This document shows positions 1-7,638 of a stretch of DNA of 16,990 bases, piece by piece. Where the stretch lies: NCBI GenBank assembly GCA_003153855.1, contig PMBM01000182.1, positions 19,811 through 36,800 on the forward strand, written 5' to 3'. How positions within the stretch are numbered: the stretch's first letter is position 1; each line of letters begins with the position of its first letter. Below the pieces are notes generated by a model that was not told where the DNA came from, searched no databases, and was given only the letters and a program-made list of their open reading frames with translations. This stretch comes from Propionibacteriaceae bacterium. GTDB taxonomy: Bacteria; Actinomycetota; Actinomycetes; Propionibacteriales; Propionibacteriaceae. A program made the position numbers and the translations under genes.

Positions 1-13
1 AGTGGAAGGGTGA

Positions 14-286
14 CTAGGCCGTACGGTGCCCCCGGCCCCTGGTGGCGAAGCCCCAGATCAGCAGGACGATGAGGGCGCCGCCGATGGCGAGCAGCCATGT
101 ACGGATCTCGAAGAACGACCCGAGCGTGACGTTGAACAGCGCGCTTCCGATGAAACCTCCCAGGAGTGCTCCGACGATGCCGAGGAGGAGGGTGGTCAAC
201 CAGCCGCCCCCTTGCCTACCGGGCAGGATCGCCTTCGCGATAGCTCCGGCGATAAGCCCCAACACGATCCAACCGATTATGCCCAT
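14..286 (-). CDS. GlsB/YeaQ/YmgE family small membrane protein
   Basis: Encodes a 90-residue hydrophobic protein beginning MGIIGWIVLGLIAGAIAKAI. It has three membrane segments, roughly residues 4-22, 28-51 and 61-82, and the glycine-rich LIAGAIAK and LLGIVGALLGGFIGS pattern typical of the transglycosylase-associated/GlsB stress-response membrane family. Length fits the family (about 80-90 residues). The biochemical role of the family is not established; members are often linked to stress responses. The reading frame stays open far upstream, but that part is a shadow of the MFS gene, so I start at the ATG at 286, where family similarity begins. No clear Shine-Dalgarno sequence precedes it. It lies 95 nt behind the MFS gene on the same strand, with a weak hairpin between them, so it may have its own promoter, but I found no convincing one. 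Confidence 0.88.
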   Translation of the reverse strand: MGIIGWIVLGLIAGAIAKAILPGRQGGGWLTTLLLGIVGALLGGFIGSALFNVTLGSFFEIRTWLLAIGGALIVLLIWGFATRGRGHRTA

Positions 287-363
287 GCATACCCAGTACC
301 CAGGAATGGGGCAGAACAATCCTGACGTTGGGTGCGGACGCGCGGAAATGCGGCTGAGACGTA

Positions 364-381
364 CGGGGTGTGCAGCACCCG
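364..381 (-). terminator. possible hairpin terminator after the MFS gene
   Basis: GGGTG (366-370) and CACCC (376-380) form a 5-bp stem with a 5-nt loop directly behind the MFS stop codon (382-384). C364-G381 can extend the stem if G365 bulges. There is no U-tract, so this could be a weak actinobacterial terminator or chance. Confidence 0.3.
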
Positions 382-1689
382 TCACGGACGGGAGGGCGTC
401 GGAGCCTGGTCGTCGAGTGCCGGCTCGGAATGGGTGGTCACCCACCAGCGGAACGTGACGACGACGCCCAGCACCAGCAATGCGCTGGTCATGATGAATG
501 GCCAGGCCCGGTCCATCCCGGACAGCCATCCGGAGATCCACCCGAAGGGGGCGGTGACCAGCATCACGCAGGTGCGCTGGATGGCCATCACACGGGACCG
601 TTCGTGCTTGTCCACGTGAAGGGCCACCAGCGACTCGGTGAGCATGAACAGGATGCCGGCGCCGAACGCGTCGAGGAGAAGGCAGACCGCGAGCAGGCCG
701 TACGTGGATGCTCGCGCGCCGCCCGCCGACGCTGGGATGAGGACGAGGAGCAGCTGTCCCGCGAGGTAGCTCCCGAATCCCCACAGCGTCGGACGCTTCA
801 GATGCTTCGCGTGGGTCAGGAAGGGGATGACGGTGAAGAAGAACGCCACCGAGAGGAGCGACCTCACCATCGGGAAGAACGGAAGCAGGGGGTCGGGGAC
901 ACCGAGGCGCTGGCTGATCGCCAGCTGCCAGAACGTCCCGTTCACCAGAGCCACGGCGCCGACGATCGCGGACAGGGTGAGGGAGAAGATGGTCCCCTTG
1001 GACCCGAGCACCAGGCCCACGACGCCGCGGTACTGGCCCAGCAGCCGCCACATGCTCACCCCGCGGGTCTGCTCCTTGCGCAGCCGACCCGTCTGGGTCT
1101 CCGTGGTCCAGCGCCACAGGATCAGGATCTTGGCGGCCATGATGAAGAACGCGTTGACGTACAGGATCCTGACCGCCGGGACGAGGCCGAGGTTCGACAC
1201 CAGGAGTGCCGCGATCGGCGCGAAGAGCGCGGAGAACTCGGCGGCCACCTTGATCAGCGAGTACAGCTTCGTGATCTCCCCGCGGTCGACGTCCTCCACC
1301 AGCAGGCAGTCCCAGGAGTTCTGGGTCAGCTGCCAGGCGCCGTTGACCACGGACGCAGCGAGGAACCACCAGAAGTTCTGCGCGAACGCCCAGATCAGGC
1401 AGGGGATCGCCCACGCGATGACGTCGAAGACGGCCGTCGTCAGGCGTCGTCCCAGCTTGTCGGTCAGCACACCGCTGAGCAGGCCGAACACCACCTGGGA
1501 CAGCATCGAGATGGTGGCCAACAACCCGATCTGCTGGTCCTTCACGCCGAGCGCCAGCATGAACACCGACGCGTACGGCAGCACCAGCATCATCGACAGG
1601 CCCCACATGGGCTCGGTGTAGACGCAGGCCCGACCGTTGCCCCTCAACCCCACCAGGCTGGTCACCAGAGGGTTGGGGCTGCGTGGCAC
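382..1689 (-). CDS. MFS (major facilitator superfamily) transporter
   Basis: A 435-residue polytopic membrane protein with about 11-12 hydrophobic helices. The loop GVLTDKLGRR matches MFS motif A (G-x-L-[ST]-D-x-x-G-R-[RK]) between helices 2 and 3. A charged central loop (TETQTGRLRKEQTRG) separates the two six-helix halves, as expected for MFS. The substrate cannot be read from the sequence. The start is uncertain: I chose the GTG at 1689, 25 nt past the stop of the upstream PLD gene and after a weak GGTGG. The GTG at 1746 would add 19 residues and overlap the PLD gene, and the ATG at about 1608 would remove the charged N-terminus. The close spacing suggests cotranscription with the PLD gene, so a lipid or lipid-precursor substrate is conceivable, but that is inference only. 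Confidence 0.85.
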   Translation of the reverse strand: MPRSPNPLVTSLVGLRGNGRACVYTEPMWGLSMMLVLPYASVFMLALGVKDQQIGLLATISMLSQVVFGLLSGVLTDKLGRRLTTAVFDVIAWAIPCLIWAFAQNFWWFLAASVVNGAWQLTQNSWDCLLVEDVDRGEITKLYSLIKVAAEFSALFAPIAALLVSNLGLVPAVRILYVNAFFIMAAKILILWRWTTETQTGRLRKEQTRGVSMWRLLGQYRGVVGLVLGSKGTIFSLTLSAIVGAVALVNGTFWQLAISQRLGVPDPLLPFFPMVRSLLSVAFFFTVIPFLTHAKHLKRPTLWGFGSYLAGQLLLVLIPASAGGARASTYGLLAVCLLLDAFGAGILFMLTESLVALHVDKHERSRVMAIQRTCVMLVTAPFGWISGWLSGMDRAWPFIMTSALLVLGVVVTFRWWVTTHSEPALDDQAPTPSRP

Positions 1690-1714
1690 GGAGTCAGTAA
1701 ACCACCAGCGCGTC

Positions 1715-2950
1715 TCAGAAGATTGCGCGCAGCGGGGCGATCGCACGTTCCGAGACGCGGGCGGCGACTGACCGCTTGCGCCATTCCGTGGCGGTCAGCT
1801 CGACGCAGTTCTGCAGGTCGTTCGCGAACACCTGCTCGAGGGTCTCGGCGACCGCGTGGGAGAACATCTCGACGTTGATCTCGTAGTTGCCCGCGAGGCT
1901 GAGGCGGTCCAGGTTGGCCGTGCCGACGGTCGACCAGACCCCATCGATGGTCGCGGTCTTCGAGTGGATCATGGCGTTCTGGTACAGGTAGAGCTTCACG
2001 CCGCCGGCCAGCAGGTCGTCGTAGCACCCGCGGCTCAGCCAGTCCGCGAGGGCGTGGTTCGACTCGTCCGGGACGATGATCGAGACCTCGACGCCACGGT
2101 CGACCGCGTTGAGCAGGGAGCGGGTGAGGTCGGGGTCGGGGATGAAGTACGCGTGGGTCATCATGACCCGGCTCGTGGCCCGGTCGATCGCCTCGAGGTA
2201 CATGTTCCGGATGGGGTACACCATGTAGCGCGGCAGGTTGCGGTGGATGTTGACCTGCGCGTTCCAGGCTCGCGTCGGGACGGGCAGCTGTGGTCGGTAG
2301 CCACCAGGCCCGGAGTTCCAGTGGTCGACGAACGCGAAGTCGAGGTCGGCGACGACGGGACCGCGCAGGCGTACGTGCGTGTCACGCCAGTACCGCTCGT
2401 ACAGCTCTCCGATGTTGTAGCCGCCCACGAAGCCCGTCGCGTGGTCGACCACGAGGATCTTGCGGTGGTCGCGTCCCGCGTTGCGCGGGTCGAGCATGTG
2501 CAGGCCGCCGCCGCCGAACAGCGGGTGGCGGCGCACCACGACGGATGGCGGGAACTGGAAGAAGGGGGGACGTACGACGAGGTTGGCGAAGGTGTCGTAC
2601 GTCACGTACACCTTGACCCCGCGCTCGGCGGCCGCGATGAGCGCGTCCTTGAACTTCTGCCCGACCGGGTCGCCCTTCCAGATGAACGTCTCGAAGTAGA
2701 TGACGTCCTTCGCCTCCGCGATCGCGGTCAGCATGTCCGCGTACAGGTCCCCGCCGAACGTGTACACGGTGATCTCCGCGCCGGGGGCGTCGGTGTCCAC
2801 CGGCGGCAGCACGGGGAACGTGGCGGCGGGCCGGTGCTTGCGCCCGCTGTACCGGGCGGCATAGATGCCGCTCACGACGGCGGCCTCCACTGCGAAGGCC
2901 AAGGTGGCGGCCGTGACGGCGAGCCGCCCCAGCCGTCCCCGCTCACCCAT
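1715..2950 (-). CDS. phospholipase D-like / cardiolipin synthase-like protein
   Basis: A 411-residue protein with an N-terminal hydrophobic segment (about residues 9-33) that probably anchors it in the membrane. It carries two complete HKD catalytic motifs: H162-R-K164-x4-D169 (DHRKILVVD) followed by GGYNIGE, and H329-S-K331-x4-D336 (IHSKTATID) followed by GTANLDRLS. Two HKD motifs in one chain of this size, with the FxGGxNI and GxxNxDxRS-like follow-ups, are typical of bacterial cardiolipin synthases and related phosphatidyltransferases of the PLD superfamily. Substrate specificity is not proven. The start at 2950 gives MGERGRLGRL, and a TACGCT -10 element sits 7 nt upstream, implying a leaderless mRNA. 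It is the first gene of a minus-strand pair with the MFS transporter and is divergent from pcrA. A nuclease or another phospholipase is less likely given the NxD pattern and the membrane anchor. Confidence 0.9.
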   Translation of the reverse strand: MGERGRLGRLAVTAATLAFAVEAAVVSGIYAARYSGRKHRPAATFPVLPPVDTDAPGAEITVYTFGGDLYADMLTAIAEAKDVIYFETFIWKGDPVGQKFKDALIAAAERGVKVYVTYDTFANLVVRPPFFQFPPSVVVRRHPLFGGGGLHMLDPRNAGRDHRKILVVDHATGFVGGYNIGELYERYWRDTHVRLRGPVVADLDFAFVDHWNSGPGGYRPQLPVPTRAWNAQVNIHRNLPRYMVYPIRNMYLEAIDRATSRVMMTHAYFIPDPDLTRSLLNAVDRGVEVSIIVPDESNHALADWLSRGCYDDLLAGGVKLYLYQNAMIHSKTATIDGVWSTVGTANLDRLSLAGNYEINVEMFSHAVAETLEQVFANDLQNCVELTATEWRKRSVAARVSERAIAPLRAIF

Positions 2951-2957
2951 GTCCGTC

Positions 2958-2963
2958 AGCGTA
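2958..2963 (-). promoter_or_regulatory. -10 element of the PLD gene, probably leaderless
   Basis: On the minus strand TACGCT (TANNNT) is followed by exactly 7 nt and then the ATG at 2950. This is the spacing expected if transcription starts at the first base of the start codon. No good -35 is visible and there is no Shine-Dalgarno sequence. Confidence 0.5.
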
Positions 2964-3059
2964 GTGGCGGCGGGTCGCGTTCCCTTCTTCCGCCTGATCG
3001 AGCGCGCGGCAGCACGCGAGACCAGCGGACCGAACTCTCAGAGCGTCGGAGGGCGCCAG

Positions 3060-3065
3060 TAGAGT
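3060..3065 (+). promoter_or_regulatory. candidate -10 element of pcrA
   Basis: TAGAGT (TANNNT) ends 10 nt before the ATG at 3076, predicting transcription start at or just before that codon. It overlaps the alternative GTG start at 3064, which argues for the ATG at 3076. No clear -35 is visible. Confidence 0.4.
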
Positions 3066-3075
3066 GCGAGGCGCG

Positions 3076-5520
3076 ATGAGCGACTCACTGTTCCCGGATC
3101 TGTTCAGCTTCGACGCGGCGCCTGCGGCCCCTGCGCCGGAGCCGGCAGCCGCACCGGTCGAGCCTGCCCCTGTCCAGGAGCGCGAGCACAAGCCGCATCG
3201 CAAGGTCGACCTGCTGAAGGGACTCAACGCTCCGCAGCGCGAGGCGGTGCTGCACGCAGGGTCGCCCGTCCTCGTCGTCGCCGGGGCCGGATCCGGCAAG
3301 ACACGGGTGCTCACGCGGCGGATCGCCTACCTCGTCTCCGAGCGGAACGTACATCCCGGAGCCATCCTCGCCATCACGTTCACGAACAAGGCGGCCGCCG
3401 AGATGCGGTCACGCGTCGGAGAGCTCGTGGGCAACAGGGCCAAGCTGATGTGGGTCTCGACGTTCCACTCGGCGTGCGTACGGATCCTGCGCCAGGAGAT
3501 CGACAACTTCGGGCTCAAGCGCACGTTCTCCATCTACGACGACACGGACTCGAAGCGGCTCATGACGATGGTCGCGAACGAGCTGAACATCGACCCCAAG
3601 CGCTACCCGCCACGCCAGCTGCTGAACTGGGTCTCCGACCAGAAGAACGACCTCGTCGACTACGAGACGGCCGTCAAGAACGCCGTCGGGCCCGTGCAGG
3701 AGACGTACGCGCAGGCGTACGCGAACTACCAGCGACGCCTCGCCGCGGCGCAGGCGCTGGACTTCGACGACCTCATCATGACGACGGTCAACCTGTTCCA
3801 GGCCTTCCCGAACATCCGGGAGGCCTACCGGAGACGGTTCCGGCACGTGCTCGTCGACGAGTACCAGGACACCAACCACGCGCAGTACGTCCTCGTCCGC
3901 GAGCTGTGCGGACCGATCGCCGACGGAGGCGAGGGCTTGAACGTCGAGCCGGCCGAGCTGATGGTGGTCGGCGACTCCGACCAGTCCATCTACGCCTTCC
4001 GCGGCGCGACCATCCGCAACATCCTGGACTTCGAGAAGGACTTCCCCGGCGCCAGGACGATCCTGCTCGAGCAGAACTACCGCTCGACGGGCAACGTGCT
4101 GAGCGCCGCGAACGCGGTCATCTCGCGCAACCCGAACCGGCCGGCGAAGCGACTGTGGTCCGAGGCCGGAGACGGGCCGATGCTCGTCGGCTACGTCGCG
4201 GACACCGACCAGGCAGAGGCGCAGTTCGTCGCGTCGGAGATCGACAGGCTCTCCGACGCTGGCACCTCGACGTACGGCGACACGGCGGTCTTCTACCGCA
4301 CGAACGCCCAGTCGCGGTCGTTCGAGGAGGTCTTCATCCGCGTCGGACTCCCGTACCGGGTGGTCGGGGGCGTCCGCTTCTACGAGCGCAAGGAGATCCG
4401 CGACGCGATCGCCTACCTGCGTGCGATCGCCAACCAGGCGGACGAGGTCTCCGTACGACGCATCCTCAACGAGCCCAAGCGCGGCATCGGGGACACGTCC
4501 GAGGCAGCCGTCGAGGAGTTCGCGATCTCGCAGAGGATCCCGTTCGGCCTGGCGCTCGACCGTGCCGGCGAGATCAACGGCCTCCAGACCCGTGCGGTGA
4601 CCCAGCTCACGGCTTTCTCGACGATGATGGCCCATCACCGCCTGCTGGTCGAGAAGGGGGCGCCTGCCGACGAGGTGCTCAAGAGCATCCTCTTCGACTC
4701 CGGCATGATCGACGCCCTCGCGGCGTCGACGGATCCGCAGGACGCGACCCGGATCGAGAACCTCAACGAGTTCGTGAACGTGGCTGCGGAGTTCGTCGCC
4801 TCCGCGAACGCGGTCGACGTGACAGTCGGGGACGAGCAGGGCGAGGAGCTCGTCGGCGCTCCGGAACCGGACGACTCGCTGCCGGCGTTCCTCGAGCGGA
4901 TCGCGCTGGTCGCCGACTCCGACCAGATCCCCGACGAGGGCACCGGTGTGGTCACCCTGATGACGCTGCACACGGCTAAGGGCCTCGAGTTCGACACGGT
5001 GTTCCTCACGGGCATGGAAGACGGGGTCTTCCCCCACGAGCGGGCCATGAACGACCCGAGCGAGCTGGAAGAGGAGCGGCGCCTCGCGTACGTGGGGATC
5101 ACGCGCTCGCGTCGCAACCTGTACCTCACGCGGTCGATGGTTCGCGTGGCGTTCGGCAGCCCCAAGTCGAACCCGCCGAGCCGGTTCATCGACGAGATCC
5201 CGGCCCACCTCTTCGACTGGCGCCGGCTCGGAACGAGCCTCAGCGGCTACCACGCGCAGTCCTCGCGGGTCGAGACCCGCTACGGCCAGGGCGGCGGCGG
5301 GGTCGCGCGCGGCGGTGTCCAGGTGGGCTTCAACCGCACGTCCGCGCCACGTACGATCCCGTCGCTCGCACCGGGCGACAAGGTGCTGCACACGTCGTTC
5401 GGCCTCGGCACCGTGCTGACTGTCTCCGGCGCCGGCGAGAGCTCCAAGGCGGACGTCGACTTCGGCTCGTTCGGCGTCAAGCGCCTGGCCCTCAAGGTCG
5501 CCCCGCTCGAGAAGCTCTAG
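3076..5520 (+). CDS. pcrA: ATP-dependent DNA helicase PcrA/UvrD (SF1A)
   Basis: An 814-residue 3'-5' superfamily 1A helicase acting in nucleotide excision and transcription-coupled repair and in removing replication blocks. In order: an acidic/Pro-Ala-rich N-terminal tail (1-45), the Q-motif LNAPQREAV (50-58), Walker A AGAGSGKT (69-76), motif II DEYQD (261-265), motif III GDSDQSIYAFRGA, motif IV LEQNYRS, motif V LMTLHTAKGLEFDTVFLTG and motif VI EERRLAYVGITRSR. The C-terminus (about 766-814, GDKVLHTSFGLGTVL onward) matches the Tudor-like domain that binds RNA polymerase in PcrA. Length is slightly above the usual 720-780, from the N-terminal tail. I chose the ATG at 3076, with GAGG 4 nt upstream. 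A GTG at 3064 behind GGAGGG would add four residues but overlaps the -10. The gene order matches uvrD1 (Rv0949) of M. tuberculosis. Confidence 0.97.
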   Translation: MSDSLFPDLFSFDAAPAAPAPEPAAAPVEPAPVQEREHKPHRKVDLLKGLNAPQREAVLHAGSPVLVVAGAGSGKTRVLTRRIAYLVSERNVHPGAILAITFTNKAAAEMRSRVGELVGNRAKLMWVSTFHSACVRILRQEIDNFGLKRTFSIYDDTDSKRLMTMVANELNIDPKRYPPRQLLNWVSDQKNDLVDYETAVKNAVGPVQETYAQAYANYQRRLAAAQALDFDDLIMTTVNLFQAFPNIREAYRRRFRHVLVDEYQDTNHAQYVLVRELCGPIADGGEGLNVEPAELMVVGDSDQSIYAFRGATIRNILDFEKDFPGARTILLEQNYRSTGNVLSAANAVISRNPNRPAKRLWSEAGDGPMLVGYVADTDQAEAQFVASEIDRLSDAGTSTYGDTAVFYRTNAQSRSFEEVFIRVGLPYRVVGGVRFYERKEIRDAIAYLRAIANQADEVSVRRILNEPKRGIGDTSEAAVEEFAISQRIPFGLALDRAGEINGLQTRAVTQLTAFSTMMAHHRLLVEKGAPADEVLKSILFDSGMIDALAASTDPQDATRIENLNEFVNVAAEFVASANAVDVTVGDEQGEELVGAPEPDDSLPAFLERIALVADSDQIPDEGTGVVTLMTLHTAKGLEFDTVFLTGMEDGVFPHERAMNDPSELEEERRLAYVGITRSRRNLYLTRSMVRVAFGSPKSNPPSRFIDEIPAHLFDWRRLGTSLSGYHAQSSRVETRYGQGGGGVARGGVQVGFNRTSAPRTIPSLAPGDKVLHTSFGLGTVLTVSGAGESSKADVDFGSFGVKRLALKVAPLEKL

Positions 5521-5550
5521 CGACCCGCACAACCCTTCGAGCGCCCGCCC

Positions 5551-5568
5551 AACCCGTGTGACCGGGTT
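5551..5568. terminator. weak hairpin between convergent pcrA and S51 peptidase genes
   Basis: AACCCG (5551-5556) and CGGGTT (5563-5568) form a 6-bp stem around a 6-nt loop in the 76-nt gap between convergent genes. The run AAACCC on the minus strand does not provide a U-tract. A bidirectional terminator is plausible. Confidence 0.4.
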
Positions 5569-5596
5569 TCGTGACCACAGAGGGTGTGCGGACGGC

Positions 5597-6298
5597 TCAG
5601 ACCAGCAGTCGTACAGGGAGCTCGGTCTCGACCGCACCGTCGGGTCCACGGTCCACGCGGTACGCGGGATGGCCGGCCTCCTCGGAGACCGCCTCTACGA
5701 GCTGGCCGTTGCGGAACACGAGCGCCGTGTGCTGGTCCACGGCATAGCCCCCCGGGAGATCGCCCGCCGCGACCCAGCCGAGGTACTTCTCGCGTCTGTC
5801 CGGTTCCTCGAGGTAGTGCGGGCACGCGCTGCCTGGGAGGAAGCCAAGGCCGTCGTGCAGGAGGGCGAGCGGGCCGTACGAGTCGGTCGACGATGCCTCG
5901 AACCAGCAGTTCATGCCTGCGCTGATGCCAGCGAGGATCGTGCCGTTGGCAGCCGCGGTACGCAGGATGTCGGGCAGTCCGTGCATCCGCCAGACCGCGA
6001 GGAGGTTCGCGGTTGAACCGCCACCCACGTACACGACATCCTGGGTCAGCAGCATCGCCGGGTCGCGGTGACCCCACGGGTCGTGGCAGAACAGGGACAG
6101 GACCGAGGTCTCGGCGCGTCCCTTGAAGGCGGCAACGAACCTCTCGATGTACGGGTCGGCGTCGCCGCTCGCGGTCGGCACGAAGCAGACCTTCGGCTCG
6201 TCCTTGCCGGTCAGGGCGAGAAGGTGGTCGTCGATCGCGGATGCAGTGTCGCGGTCTGAGAAGCCGCCGCCACCGAGGGTGAGAACCGTACCGATCAT
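5597..6298 (-). CDS. S51 family peptidase (dipeptidase E / cyanophycinase-like)
   Basis: A 233-residue soluble protein of the class-I glutamine-amidotransferase-like fold used by peptidase family S51. Visible marks are the N-terminal strand and glycine turn GTVLTLGGGGF, PTASGD, the YVGGGSTANLL segment (about 90-100), the nucleophile elbow AGISAGMN with Ser126, and the catalytic His candidate H161 in ACPHYLE. Length equals the family's usual 220-240. Family members cleave Asp-X dipeptides (peptidase E) or beta-aspartyl bonds in cyanophycin; the short form without extra domains favours the peptidase E type. The ATG at 6298 is chosen because the conserved first strand starts there and a TAGCCT -10 lies exactly 7 nt upstream. 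The open frame continues upstream only as a shadow of the M23 gene. It lies 50 nt behind the M23 peptidase gene on the same strand and converges on pcrA. Confidence 0.88.
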   Translation of the reverse strand: MIGTVLTLGGGGFSDRDTASAIDDHLLALTGKDEPKVCFVPTASGDADPYIERFVAAFKGRAETSVLSLFCHDPWGHRDPAMLLTQDVVYVGGGSTANLLAVWRMHGLPDILRTAAANGTILAGISAGMNCWFEASSTDSYGPLALLHDGLGFLPGSACPHYLEEPDRREKYLGWVAAGDLPGGYAVDQHTALVFRNGQLVEAVSEEAGHPAYRVDRGPDGAVETELPVRLLV

Positions 6299-6305
6299 GC
6301 GACCG

Positions 6306-6311
6306 AGGCTA
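6306..6311 (-). promoter_or_regulatory. -10 element of the S51 peptidase gene, probably leaderless
   Basis: On the minus strand TAGCCT (TANNNT) is followed by 7 nt and then the ATG at 6298, the same spacing as at the PLD gene. No Shine-Dalgarno sequence and no clear -35 are visible. Confidence 0.45.
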
Positions 6312-6348
6312 ACGGAGTGCCGGGCGTGACTGCGGCGATTACCACCGA

Positions 6349-7407
6349 TCAGATGGTGACGCCGTGCTTGAGCATGAACGGGAGCGGATCGGCCGCGGTG
6401 TACGGGTCGCCCACGGTTGCGTTCGGCGGGTAGTACTCGAAGTGGCAGTGGTAGCCGAATGCACGGCCGGTCATGCCGACGTAGCCGATGAGCTGGCCGG
6501 CCTTGACGACCGTGCCGGGCTGGGCGACCTTCGACGACATGTGCGCGTACAGGGTGCGGCTGCCGTCGGCGTGCAGGATGACCACGTGGATGCCGGCCCA
6601 GCCGCCACCGTCTGAGGCCACCACGACACCGGAGCCCGCAGCGCGGATCGGGGTGCCGTAGGCGGCGTCGAGGTCGACACCGGTGTGGTAGCGGGACCAC
6701 ATGCCGTACTCGCCGAAGACCGCGCCACGCGTGTACGAGCCGGCCGCGATCGGGGTGACCCACGGCGCGGAATTGTCGATGGTCGCGAGCAGGGCAAGGG
6801 TCGCCGCATCGATCACGTTGGGCTGCTTCGGCGTCGAGGTGATGAGGGTGCCGAGCTTCTTCGCAGCGGCGGCCTGCGCTGCCGCGTCGGCGATGCGCTG
6901 GGCTTCGGTCGAGATCGCGGTGTTCGCGTTGTTCAGGGCTGCCGCGCGCTGGTCGGCGGCTGCGGTCTGGGCAGCCTCTGTCACCTGGGCTGCCGTGTCG
7001 GAGAGGGCCATGCCGCGTGCCGACTCCTGCTGAGCGGCGACCGCGTTGGTGAGCTCGGACCGTACGGCGCTGCGGCTGAGGTCGGCGTCGGTGCCTGACG
7101 TGTCTGCGGCGGCGCTCGTGGCGTCCGTCTGGTCGGTGGTGCTGGGCGTGGCGCGGGTCACGTCGGAGGAGCCGGAGATGGCCGATCCGTCGGTGGTGAC
7201 CGCGGTGGAGTAGGGGGCTGAGGTGGCGCTCACGGCGCCGACGACGAACAGTCCGATGCATGCTACGAGCACGGCCGTGACGGCCTGCTTCACCAGTGCT
7301 GAGGCGGAGATCTTGTCGCCCTCGTCATCGAGGAGATCGAACTCTGCGAGCAGAGCGTCGTCGCCGGCAGCGCGACGCGCGGCCACACGACGTGATCCCT
7401 GAGACAC
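6349..7407 (-). CDS. membrane-anchored M23 family metallopeptidase
   Basis: A 352-residue envelope protein predicted to cut peptidoglycan cross-bridges or stems outside the membrane. Order: basic/acidic cytoplasmic part (1-38), one membrane helix (about 40-63), Ser/Thr-rich linker (64-110), Ala/Gln-rich probable coiled coil (about 112-195), then the M23 domain (about 225-352). The zinc and catalytic residues are present: H241-x3-D245 (HTGVD), H289 (LYAHM) and the HxH pair H320/H322 (GYHCHFE), so the peptidase looks active. I chose the GTG at 7407 because GGGGAG lies 8 nt upstream (7416-7421). A GTG at 7458 would add 17 residues with no such site. It is divergent from sucC, as is the corresponding M. 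tuberculosis gene Rv0950c. The coiled coil in front of M23 resembles EnvC-like regulators, but those lack catalytic residues, unlike this one. Confidence 0.92.
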   Translation of the reverse strand: MSQGSRRVAARRAAGDDALLAEFDLLDDEGDKISASALVKQAVTAVLVACIGLFVVGAVSATSAPYSTAVTTDGSAISGSSDVTRATPSTTDQTDATSAAADTSGTDADLSRSAVRSELTNAVAAQQESARGMALSDTAAQVTEAAQTAAADQRAAALNNANTAISTEAQRIADAAAQAAAAKKLGTLITSTPKQPNVIDAATLALLATIDNSAPWVTPIAAGSYTRGAVFGEYGMWSRYHTGVDLDAAYGTPIRAAGSGVVVASDGGGWAGIHVVILHADGSRTLYAHMSSKVAQPGTVVKAGQLIGYVGMTGRAFGYHCHFEYYPPNATVGDPYTAADPLPFMLKHGVTI

Positions 7408-7485
7408 CGATTCAACTCCCCAAGTCGACTGCGGATGACCGTCAGGGTAGATCCCCACGTCGGCCAGATGAGCTCTTGTGAGGCG

Positions 7486-7515
7486 ACACTAACACTTCTC
7501 TCAGGTTTGGGGCAA
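7486..7515 (-). promoter_or_regulatory. promoter of the M23 peptidase gene
   Basis: On the minus strand the -35 TTGCCC (7510-7515) and the -10 TAGTGT (7486-7491) are separated by 18 nt, a good housekeeping-sigma promoter. Predicted transcription start is near 7479, giving a leader of about 70 nt before the GTG at 7407. Repeated TTCTCTCAG boxes lie in its spacer and just upstream of the -35. Confidence 0.6.
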
Positions 7516-7557
7516 TTCTCTCAGAAAGTCATCAGAAGCTTGTGCACTTCCTGAGAG
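7496..7557. repeat. TTCTCTCAG direct repeats with an inverted partner in the M23 promoter
   Basis: TTCTCTCAG occurs at 7496-7504 and again at 7516-7524, starting exactly 20 bp apart (about two helical turns). The reverse-complement core CTGAGAG lies at 7551-7557. The first copy sits between the -35 and -10 of the M23 gene and the second directly abuts the -35, the layout expected of an operator for a dimeric regulator. The regulator is unknown to me. Confidence 0.5.
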
Positions 7558-7638
7558 CGGAGGTCGCTGAAACGTCGATGCGGGGGTGCGACGCGCCGTG
7601 CCTGGATCGGTGGTTCCGCGACCGGTGGTGGCGCCCAC

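Noticed and set aside
287..1606. Upstream extension of the GlsB-like frame (about 440 extra codons)
   Set aside because: The extra part overlaps the MFS gene in another frame and has shadow composition; family similarity starts at the ATG at 286.
3409..5649. Long open frame antisense to pcrA (746 codons)
   Set aside because: It is Arg/Asp/Glu/His/Val-rich nonsense typical of the opposite strand of high-GC genes, with no recognisable domain, and it lies over an unambiguous helicase gene.
6341..6356. Hairpin CACC/GGTG at the end of the M23 gene as a terminator
   Set aside because: Only a 4-bp stem, no U-tract, and it overlaps the coding end; not distinguishable from chance.
7408..7480. Possible c-di-AMP (ydaO-type) riboswitch in the M23 leader, expected because such switches often precede actinobacterial wall hydrolases
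   Set aside because: The predicted leader is only about 70 nt and the conserved GGGGAACCC- and GACAGCTAACCTCG-like blocks are not present; only a faint resemblance (GACGGTCATCCGCAGTCGAC) was seen.
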